Assembly (NCBI GenBank): GCA_963929765.1
Contig: CAWVKD010000003.1
Location: 1-10,361 of the forward strand
Direction of reading: 5' to 3'
DNA length: 10,361 nt
From: RGIG529 sp963929765
GTDB taxonomy: Bacteria > Bacillota > Clostridia > Oscillospirales > Oscillospiraceae
Under the pieces are notes generated by a model that saw only the letters and a list, made by a program, of their open reading frames with translations, searched no databases and was not told where the DNA came from. The position numbers and the translations under genes were made by a program. This document shows positions 5,350-10,361 of this stretch, piece by piece (positions within the stretch are counted from its first letter, which is position 1; each line of letters begins with the position of its first letter).

Positions 5350-5378
5350 TTGACAAATGAAATAAAGAGGACTACAAT
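5350..5378 (+). promoter_or_regulatory. Consensus SigA promoter facing an A-rich region
   Basis: A perfect -35 TTGACA (5350-5355) and a -10 TACAAT (5373-5378) are spaced by exactly 17 bases. No annotated-size gene follows at once. The transcript would start near 5385 and cover the 24-codon ORF at 5396 or act as an RNA. It could also read through into the 40-aa gene at 5664. Confidence 0.72.
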
Positions 5379-5395
5379 AGCACCAGAAAGAGAAA

Positions 5396-5470
5396 ATGAA
5401 AGAAAAAATGTTCAGAAAAAAGAAATATAACAAGAAAAAACAAACAAAAAAGGACAAAAATATAAACTAA
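5396..5470 (+). CDS. Possible 24-aa lysine-rich micropeptide
   Basis: The first ATG after the predicted start near 5385 opens 24 codons: MKEKMFRKKK and so on, with 12 Lys among 24 residues and no hydrophobic segment. Upstream sequence agaaagag is a poor SD, and the leader is only about ten bases. The composition is what A-rich DNA would encode by chance. The reason to list it is the consensus promoter directly ahead. The region could equally be a non-coding RNA, although no terminator hairpin follows before 5530. Confidence 0.25.
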   Translation: MKEKMFRKKKYNKKKQTKKDKNIN

Positions 5471-5530
5471 TAATAATCAATCTTAATTGCAGGCAGAATC
5501 AGGTGTCAACACATTGTTTCCATTCCCCTT

Positions 5531-5564
5531 TTGGTTGTTGCCCTGAAATCTGATACAATATAAT
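5531..5564 (+). promoter_or_regulatory. Promoter of the 40-aa small-protein gene
   Basis: Two overlapping solutions exist. TTGGTT (5531-5536) pairs with extended -10 TGA-TACAAT (5554-5559) at 17 bases. TTGTTG (5535-5540) pairs with TATAAT (5559-5564) at 18 bases. Either gives a leader of about 90-100 bases. The leader contains a small ctctc/gagag hairpin and a tandem 9-mer AAAAATCAT (5619-5636). Bases 5471-5530 hold nothing clear. Confidence 0.7.
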
Positions 5565-5663
5565 CGTGAGATCCTTTCTCTCATCTGGAGAGCGGTTGTC
5601 CACGATACAAAAACTTTCAAAAATCATAAAAATCATTTGGTTCTATTAAAGGAGGCCATTACC

Positions 5664-5786
5664 ATGACGAAGGAAAAGAATCGCACACCGTTGTATGAAA
5701 CATATCATCGTGCCAATGCCAATGCAAATCCCTATCGGTTTGCTACTACCATTGCATCTTACAGAGCAAACCATCATGCAAAATAA
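5664..5786 (+). CDS. Small protein of 40 aa, function unknown
   Basis: The ATG at 5664 follows a perfect AAAGGAGG ribosome binding site at 7-base spacing, the best SD in the window. The 40-residue product starts MTKEKNRTPLYETYHRANAN and goes on NPYRFATTIASYR, ending NHHAK. It is basic and hydrophilic, with an ANANAN repeat, several aromatic Tyr/Phe residues, no cysteine, no signal peptide and no membrane helix. It has its own promoter and a strong terminator, so it forms a complete monocistronic unit. It resembles small DNA/RNA-binding or sporulation-associated peptides only in size and charge. I do not recognise a family and assign no function. Confidence 0.75.
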   Translation: MTKEKNRTPLYETYHRANANANPYRFATTIASYRANHHAK

Positions 5787-5806
5787 GAAAGCCTAGGAAA
5801 GTAGAT

Positions 5807-5845
5807 GAATGCCACAAGAGGAATCCTCTTGTGGCATTCTCTTTT
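5807..5845 (+). terminator. Terminator of the 40-aa gene, between it and feoB
   Basis: A perfect 15-bp stem (5807-5821 with 5825-5839, 3-base loop) is followed by tcttttctc on the plus strand. It is 20 bases after the small gene's stop and about 40 bases beyond the convergent feoB stop. It probably also ends feoB transcription, though the minus side lacks a U-run. Confidence 0.85.
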
Positions 5846-5886
5846 CTCATATGAGTTGAAAAAGTGATTGAAGTTGTCAAAATCCG

Positions 5887-8004
5887 TTAAACAAGGCCTA
5901 AGAAATGGACACAGGTGGTGTATAAGAAACAAAAGGCCACACCCATTGCAGTAGGGAGCAGGATGGCAATTGCCGTCCATCGGATGCTGTGGCTTTCCCG
6001 ATAGATTGTAAGGCAAGTGGTGGAACAGGGCCAGTGCATCAAAGAGAAGAGCATGGTACAAATGGCGGTATGAACTGTCCAGCCATGTTCCACTAAAAGA
6101 GTTCGAAGGGATTCCAAACTGTCCCATTCCATCAAAGCACCCGTGGATAGGTAAGCCATAATAATGATAGGCAAAACAATTTCGTTGGCTGGGAAACCCA
6201 GAATGAATGCCATTAAAATGACACCATCTAGCCCAAGATATTGAGCGAAGGGGTCCAGGAACTGAGTGCAAAAAGATAGCAAACTGGTAGAGCCAACAGA
6301 GACATTGGCGAAAACCCAAATCAGAATTCCAGCAGGAAGTGCAACTGCAACGGCACGCCCCAAGACGAACAGAGTACGATCCAAAATAGATCTGACCAGT
6401 ACTTGCCCCACTTGTGGAATGCGGTAAGGTGGCAGTTCCAGGGTGAAAGAGGAAGGGGTTCCTTTTAATAAGGTTGAAGATAGAAGGCGAGAGCTGAAAA
6501 AGGTCATGAAAACACCTAATAGGAGGATGGCCGTCAGGAGAAGTGTAGCATATATCGGTCCGAGTGGGGTAGAGACCCCCACAAAAAACATAGTGATGAT
6601 TGCGATAAAGGTAGGGAAACGACCGTTGCATGGTACAAATTGATTGGTGAGCATGGCGATGAGTCGTTCTCGAGGGGAGTCAATAATGCGACATCCAATG
6701 ACCCCGGCAGCGTTGCAGCCAAACCCCATACACATGGTAAGCGCCTGTTTTCCACATGTTTTGGCTTTTTGAAAGGCGTGATCCAAGTTAAATGCCACTC
6801 GAGGAAGGTATCCGAAGTCTTCCAGAAGAGTAAAAAGAGGAAAGAAAATAGCCATTGGTGGCAGCATGACGGAAACAACCCAAAACAAAACTTGGAGAGC
6901 GCCATCAATCAGAAGGCTGCGAAGCCACTCTGGTGCACCTAAAAAGAGCAGAAAAGCGGAGCATTTTGATTGCACCCAGGAAAGAAACTGGGAAAGCCAT
7001 TCAGAAGGGTAATTGGCACCAGTGATGGTGAGCCACAAGATTCCTGCAAGCAGTAGGAGCATAATAGGAATACCTGTTAAACGGCTGGTAAAAAGACGAT
7101 CCAAGCGCCGATCTCGTAAATCGTGGTTTTCCTTTTGAGCGGAGATGATACCGTGACAAAGTTGTTCTGCTGTACGCACGAGACCCGAGACAATGGCATC
7201 GGTAAGAGCGGTGCCGGAAAGGCCAGCGGCTTCCAATTGAGCCATGGCAGTATCCAAAGCCATAGCGCAACCTGGAGAAGAGAATGTGTTAGGGGAGAGG
7301 CTCCCGTCTAACAGGCGTAGAGCAGAAAAACGAGGGGAGCAATGGATGTTGTCATGCCCTTTTGGAATGACAGGTTCCAGACAGGCAAGCGCTGCTTCCA
7401 AAGGCGAGGGGTAGAGGACGGGAGCGGGTGTGTTTTGATTTTTCTGTTTTACTAGAATTTCCAAACGTTTCATTAGCCCATCCAGCCCTGCTTTACGTCC
7501 TGCGCTGATCCCAACAACTGGAACACCAAGGCGCTGCTCCAACAACGGAAGATTCAAGATCAGTCCCTTTCGCTTGGCTTCATCCAGCAAATTGACACAG
7601 ACAATGACCTGAGATGTGATTTCTGTTGTTTGTAGCACCAAATTCAAATTTCGTTCCAAACAGGTGGCATCGCAAACTACGATAACTGCGTCAGCGTTGC
7701 CAGAGCAAAGGAAGTCCCTTGCCACCTCTTCTTCTGCTGAATGGGCCATCAAAGAGTAGGTTCCGGGCAAATCAATCAATTGATATCGATGCCCTTGATA
7801 AGTACAAGCTCCTTGTGCCGTGGAGACTGTTTTTCCGGGCCAGTTACCAGTGTGTTGATTGGCACCTGTCAGGATATTGAATAAGGTGGATTTACCCACA
7901 TTTGGGTTACCGGCCAATGCGATCACATAATCTCCAGGCTGGCAGTGAAGCTGAAAAGATGCATCAGAAATGTGATGCCCAGTAGAAGTTGCCGTAAGTC
8001 CCAT
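5887..8004 (-). CDS. feoB: Ferrous iron transport protein B
   Basis: This is a 705-aa inner-membrane Fe(II) importer with an N-terminal G domain. The motifs are G1 GNPNVGKST (32-40), G2 T59 in GKTVS, G3 DLPG (78-81), G4 NLLD (138-141) and G5 SAG (167-169). A helical linker covers roughly 200-300, and the membrane domain from about 311 to the end includes LEDFGYLPRVAF (394-405) and a gate segment with C430 in MGFGCN. The gate reads GCNAAG rather than the common GCNVPG, and about 25 residues precede the G domain. The ATG at 8004 lies 4 bases after the feoA stop, suggesting translational coupling since the SD is weak; an upstream ATG at 8046 would overlap feoA. No feoC is present. Length is normal for the family. 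Confidence 0.96.
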   Translation of the reverse strand: MGLTATSTGHHISDASFQLHCQPGDYVIALAGNPNVGKSTLFNILTGANQHTGNWPGKTVSTAQGACTYQGHRYQLIDLPGTYSLMAHSAEEEVARDFLCSGNADAVIVVCDATCLERNLNLVLQTTEITSQVIVCVNLLDEAKRKGLILNLPLLEQRLGVPVVGISAGRKAGLDGLMKRLEILVKQKNQNTPAPVLYPSPLEAALACLEPVIPKGHDNIHCSPRFSALRLLDGSLSPNTFSSPGCAMALDTAMAQLEAAGLSGTALTDAIVSGLVRTAEQLCHGIISAQKENHDLRDRRLDRLFTSRLTGIPIMLLLLAGILWLTITGANYPSEWLSQFLSWVQSKCSAFLLFLGAPEWLRSLLIDGALQVLFWVVSVMLPPMAIFFPLFTLLEDFGYLPRVAFNLDHAFQKAKTCGKQALTMCMGFGCNAAGVIGCRIIDSPRERLIAMLTNQFVPCNGRFPTFIAIITMFFVGVSTPLGPIYATLLLTAILLLGVFMTFFSSRLLSSTLLKGTPSSFTLELPPYRIPQVGQVLVRSILDRTLFVLGRAVAVALPAGILIWVFANVSVGSTSLLSFCTQFLDPFAQYLGLDGVILMAFILGFPANEIVLPIIIMAYLSTGALMEWDSLESLRTLLVEHGWTVHTAICTMLFSLMHWPCSTTCLTIYRESHSIRWTAIAILLPTAMGVAFCFLYTTCVHFLGLV

Positions 8005-8008
8005 AGGG

Positions 8009-8251
8009 TCATACCGTTCCGGGTGCGACCAGGATCTGAGCGGCATCCTGAACGCGCAAAGCGATCACTGCACCACGGATGCCGTAGGCCACGGGATCGC
8101 CCCAAGGACTTTTTTGCATACATGTGATCTGTGTTCCTTCGATCATGCCGATATCTTGAAGCCGGCGTCGTATATTGCCATTGGCATAGAGCTTTGTGAT
8201 GATTCCTCGCTCTCCCTCTTGCAGGGTATGCAAAGGGATGGATTGCTTCAT
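8009..8251 (-). CDS. feoA: Ferrous iron transport protein A
   Basis: This is an 80-aa cytosolic SH3-like protein that assists FeoB. Family features are LQEGERGIITKL, RRRLQDIGMIEGTQI (28-42) and GDPVAYGIRGAVIALR (51-66). The ATG at 8249-8251 is chosen because AAGGAG lies 9 bases upstream; an in-frame ATG nearer the SD overlaps it, and a TTG further out has none. It forms an operon with feoB, four bases apart. I could not find a convincing promoter or a clear Fur/DtxR box between 8252 and 8348. An imperfect operator-like repeat, ggaaa-7-tttcc at 8292-8308, is the only candidate, so its iron control is not evident from the sequence. Confidence 0.94.
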   Translation of the reverse strand: MKQSIPLHTLQEGERGIITKLYANGNIRRRLQDIGMIEGTQITCMQKSPWGDPVAYGIRGAVIALRVQDAAQILVAPGTV

Positions 8252-8348
8252 AAAAGGCATCTCCTTATTGTTCAAATTGAGTTATGAGGTAGGAAAGATT
8301 TGGTTTCCCTGTGCCAGTGTATGAGAAAAAACAATGAGACGTGACGGC

Positions 8349-8386
8349 AAAAAAGACTGCCGCTCCAGGATTTTCTGGAACGGCAG
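8349..8386 (-). terminator. Terminator of the M23 protein gene
   Basis: On the minus strand a 12-bp stem (8375-8386 with 8357-8368, one G-T pair, 6-base loop) is followed by TCTTTTTT. It lies about 40 bases past the M23 gene stop and separates it from feoAB, so the two units are transcribed independently. Confidence 0.92.
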
Positions 8387-8427
8387 CATAGAAAATGAGA
8401 AAAAGGAGTTTGGGTTTATGATGGGAT

Positions 8428-9159
8428 CTAGCTTGTCCAGTCGGGCAGATAGTCGTCTGGATTGACAGCTACACCATTTTTCTGCATTGCAAAATGCAAA
8501 TGGGGCTCACTTCCGCTTTCCCCAATGGCAGTTTCACCGACAGCGCCAATGACATCACCGGCTCGGACAGAATCGCCTTTTTCCACCGTAGGTGTGGCGG
8601 CTAAATTGGAATAAATACTAGTAAGGTTGTTTTTGTGAGAGATCACAACAGTTGTTCCCATTAGATCGTCTTCATAAAGGTCAGAGACAGTTCCGGCAGA
8701 AATAGCCATAACCTTATCTCCTACAGCGGCTTTGATATCGATGCCTTCGTGGGTGCGCCAATCCATAAAGGTTTCATTGAAGACCAATGCATCAGAGCTG
8801 AAAACGCCAATGGTTTCTCCGGCGATGGGACGAACAAAAGACTCGTTGGCCTCAGCAGCGGTAGGTGCATTGGAAGGAGAAGGCACGGGAGAAGGCGTGG
8901 GTGTCACGGTAGGCTTTGGGGTTGGTGTAGGAGACGGCTTGCTGCTTTCTACAGGAGATGGAGAAGGGGAGAGAATGACTGCTGTCTGTCCACCTACTGT
9001 CTGAGGTTCTTCTGCAGACAGGGTTGAGGAATTCTCGTTGTTGTTGGAGAAAAGGAGATAGCCCGAAATTCCGATTGCGGTGACGCACAGGAACAGGACT
9101 ATGTAGAAGCCCCGTCCTGCCAAAAAATGGCTGATTTTTGTTTTCCATGGTTTTTTCAT
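8428..9159 (-). CDS. M23 (LytM) family protein, SpoIIQ-like, membrane-anchored
   Basis: This is a 243-aa protein with a short basic cytoplasmic start, one membrane helix at about 18-37, a Ser/Thr/Pro-rich extracytoplasmic linker (about 64-97, SPSPSP and TPTP type repeats), and a C-terminal LytM domain (about 110-240). The zinc ligands of M23 peptidases are complete: H137 and D141 in THEGIDI, and H220/H222 in PHLHF. The order TM, linker, DWRTHEGIDI, HLHF, NPDDYL matches SpoIIQ of sporulating clostridia, which sits in the forespore membrane and pairs with SpoIIIAH. The ATG at 9159 lies 12 bases after GGAGG, a little far; a TTG at 9168 is too near. A possible SigF-type promoter upstream would fit. 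It could instead be a vegetative cell-wall endopeptidase. Confidence 0.85.
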   Translation of the reverse strand: MKKPWKTKISHFLAGRGFYIVLFLCVTAIGISGYLLFSNNNENSSTLSAEEPQTVGGQTAVILSPSPSPVESSKPSPTPTPKPTVTPTPSPVPSPSNAPTAAEANESFVRPIAGETIGVFSSDALVFNETFMDWRTHEGIDIKAAVGDKVMAISAGTVSDLYEDDLMGTTVVISHKNNLTSIYSNLAATPTVEKGDSVRAGDVIGAVGETAIGESGSEPHLHFAMQKNGVAVNPDDYLPDWTS

Positions 9160-9181
9160 GTGTTTCAAACACCTCCGCCCC

Positions 9182-9211
9182 TATTGTTGACCATGAAATG
9201 GAGAGATATAC
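9182..9211 (-). promoter_or_regulatory. Possible SigF-type promoter of the M23 gene
   Basis: On the minus strand GTATA (9207-9211) and GTCAACAATA (9182-9191) are 15 bases apart. From memory, the Bacillus SigF consensus is GYWTA-15-GgnrAnAnTw; the -35 matches fully and the -10 misses only its second G. Against it, the start would fall near 9176, right at the SD (9172-9176). No good SigA promoter is seen here. Confidence 0.4.
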
Positions 9212-9250
9212 AGGAGCAGCCAAAAAAACGAAAAAATTTTGAAAAACCCC

Positions 9251-9279
9251 TTTACAAATGGCAGAAGGTGTGCTATAGT
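9251..9279 (+). promoter_or_regulatory. SigA promoter of the perR operon
   Basis: A -35 TTTACA (9251-9256) and a -10 TATAGT (9274-9279) are spaced by exactly 17 bases. The start near 9286 places the palindromic operator at 9292-9306 immediately downstream. Confidence 0.85.
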
Positions 9280-9291
9280 ATCAACTGTAAT

Positions 9292-9306
9292 CGATAATAG
9301 TTATCG
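9292..9306. promoter_or_regulatory. Per/Fur-type operator
   Basis: A 15-base near-perfect palindrome, CGATAAT-A-GTTATCG (7-1-7), resembles the Fur/Per box TGATAATNATTATCA at 12 of 15 positions. It lies a few bases past the predicted start of perR, where a bound repressor would block transcription, implying autoregulation of perR and the downstream rubrerythrin. Confidence 0.75.
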
Positions 9307-9327
9307 TTATTATTAAGTGAGGCGCCT

Positions 9328-9744
9328 ATGGATCAGAAAAGACGATACAGTGAAAAACGAAACGCAATTTGGCAAGCGTTGTATGACACCTGTGAGCATC
9401 CATCGGCAGAGCAGGTTTATGAAACGGTTCGGAAGCAATATCCGGAAATCAGTTTGGGCACCATATACCGTAACTTGACCCAGTTTAAAGAATGGGGGCA
9501 GATTAAATCGGTAGGTGTAGTGAATGGTCAAGAGCGATTTGATGCCAATGTATCACCTCATCCACATTTCATTTGCCGCCAATGCGGTGCGGTTATCGAT
9601 TTGCATCATATTTCAGATGAATTGATGCAGGCGGAACGAGTCATGCAACTCTATCCTGTTTCTGTGGAGTATCAGGAGTTGGTATTTCACGGAATCTGTC
9701 ACACATGTTCAGAAAAAAACAAAAACCAAAACAAAACATCATAA
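9328..9744 (+). CDS. perR: Fur-family peroxide-responsive repressor PerR
   Basis: This is a 138-aa dimeric winged-helix repressor. The DNA-binding domain covers about 8-62, with GTIYRNL at 44-50. A structural zinc site is formed by C83/C86 (FICRQCG) and C124/C127 (GICHTC). By alignment with Bacillus subtilis PerR, all five regulatory-metal ligands are present: H24 (H37), D72 (D85), H78 (H91), H80 (H93) and D97 (D104). Asp at the last position favours PerR over Fur, and the neighbour is a peroxide-detoxifying rubrerythrin. The N-terminus is about 13 residues shorter than in B. subtilis. The ATG at 9328 has a GAGG site 5 bases upstream. It is probably autoregulated through the operator at 9292-9306. 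Confidence 0.92.
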   Translation: MDQKRRYSEKRNAIWQALYDTCEHPSAEQVYETVRKQYPEISLGTIYRNLTQFKEWGQIKSVGVVNGQERFDANVSPHPHFICRQCGAVIDLHHISDELMQAERVMQLYPVSVEYQELVFHGICHTCSEKNKNQNKTS

Positions 9745-9770
9745 ATCATATTGACTGGAGGAAAACAAAC

Positions 9771-10322
9771 ATGAAAAAATTTGTATGTACCGTATGTGGC
9801 TATATCCATGAAGGCGATTCTGCTCCTGCAGTATGTCCACAGTGTAAAGCTGACAGCTCCAAGTTCAAAGAACTGACCGAAGAAAAGGCAGTCTATGTAA
9901 CAGAGCATGTGGTAGGTGTTGGAGCAAAAGACCAGATTGATCCTATGGTATATCAGGGCTTGGTTGATAACTTCAATGGAGAATGCACCGAAGTTGGTAT
10001 GTACTTGGCCATGGCTCGTGTAGCACATCGTGAAGGCTATCCTGAAATTGGCCTGTATTGGGAAAAAGCTGCTTATGAAGAAGCAGAACATGCTGCAAAG
10101 TTTGCAGAACTTCTGGGCGAAGTCATTACCGACAGCACCAAGAAGAATTTGGAGATGCGTGCAGCAGCAGAATGTGGTGCATGCAGCGGCAAAATGGATC
10201 TTGCCAAACGTGCCAAAGAGCTGGGCTATGATGCCATCCACGATACTGTCCATGAAATGGCAAAAGATGAAGCTCGTCACGGCAAGGCTTTCGAGGGCTT
10301 CCTGGCTCGCTACTTCGGCTAA
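9771..10322 (+). CDS. Reverse rubrerythrin
   Basis: This is a 183-aa cytosolic non-heme iron protein that reduces hydrogen peroxide, and in clostridia also helps consume oxygen, with electrons from NADH via a partner reductase. A rubredoxin-like FeS4 domain comes first: C6, C9, C22, C25 in CTVCGY and CPQC. A four-helix ferritin-like diiron domain follows (about 55-183), with likely ligands E74, E104-x-x-H107, E134 and E167-x-x-H170. This domain order is reversed from classical rubrerythrin and typical of the PerR-controlled clostridial enzymes. GGAGG lies 9 bases before the ATG at 9771; an in-frame ATG at 9705 overlaps perR and has no site. It begins 26 bases after perR, so the two form an operon. 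The end of the window cuts off before any terminator. Confidence 0.94.
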   Translation: MKKFVCTVCGYIHEGDSAPAVCPQCKADSSKFKELTEEKAVYVTEHVVGVGAKDQIDPMVYQGLVDNFNGECTEVGMYLAMARVAHREGYPEIGLYWEKAAYEEAEHAAKFAELLGEVITDSTKKNLEMRAAAECGACSGKMDLAKRAKELGYDAIHDTVHEMAKDEARHGKAFEGFLARYFG

Positions 10323-10361
10323 TCATCAGACAATCAATCAGAGAGAAGGACCCCGGGCCAC

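Noticed and set aside
5396..5470. A-rich stretch considered as a CRISPR-like or simple repeat
   Set aside because: There are no regularly spaced identical units; it is only compositionally biased.
5490..5513. Minus-strand TTGACA near 5508 with a TAAGAT 18 bases on, a possible antisense promoter
   Set aside because: The -10 has two mismatches and nothing recognisable lies downstream on that strand; left as unproven.
5774..6631. 285-codon minus-strand open frame inside feoB
   Set aside because: It is an alternative frame of the well-supported feoB gene, with a His/Phe/Ser-rich composition typical of out-of-frame membrane protein code.
8252..8348. Iron box (Fur or DtxR) for feoAB
   Set aside because: Only an imperfect ggaaa-7-tttcc repeat at 8292-8308 is present; it matches neither consensus, and no clear promoter anchors it.

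Overview
The window looks like a chromosomal segment of an anaerobic, spore-forming, low-to-mid GC Gram-positive bacterium, most likely a clostridium of the Oscillospiraceae/Ruminococcaceae type. The evidence is strong AGGAGG-like ribosome binding sites, consensus SigA promoters, many intrinsic terminators, FeoAB, a PerR plus reverse-rubrerythrin pair, a folate-type ECF S component behind a tetrahydrofolate (THF)-type riboswitch, and an M23 protein resembling sporulation protein SpoIIQ. Family calls are made by eye from motifs; no database search was run.

Layout. 1-290: minus-strand tRNA-Gly(GCC) with encoded CCA, its consensus promoter, and the terminator of the next gene. 292-1560: a minus-strand HD-domain hydrolase divergent from a plus-strand FucA-like class II aldolase. 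1523-2748: a shared bidirectional terminator, then minus-strand prfB (RF2) with its promoter; this prfB is one continuous frame without the usual programmed frameshift. 2765-3189: a low-density stretch with two doubtful small ORFs. 3113-4200: plus-strand xpt converging on a minus-strand 96-aa membrane-anchored protein of unknown function across a long perfect hairpin.

4294-5230: folT with a long leader. The leader holds a THF-riboswitch-like aptamer, a terminator whose 3' arm contains the folT Shine-Dalgarno sequence, and a competing antiterminator that takes bases from the aptamer's closing stem. 5231-5845: an A-rich region with a consensus promoter in front of a 24-codon lysine-rich ORF or small RNA, nested short repeats, and a convincing 40-aa small-protein gene with its own promoter, SD and terminator.

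5887-8251: minus-strand feoA-feoB ferrous iron uptake operon. 8349-9211: minus-strand SpoIIQ-like M23 protein with a terminator and a possible SigF-type promoter. 9251-10322: plus-strand perR and reverse rubrerythrin operon with a palindromic Per/Fur-type operator just downstream of the promoter.

The right third forms an iron and peroxide theme: FeoAB imports Fe(II), PerR senses peroxide through bound metal, and the diiron reverse rubrerythrin removes peroxide. The left two thirds are mostly single-gene housekeeping units, each with its own promoter and terminator. There is no mobile element, CRISPR array, phage gene or sign of recent transfer. The items most worth a second look are the enlarged folT riboswitch, the frameshift-free prfB, and the uncharacterised small genes at 5350-5845.
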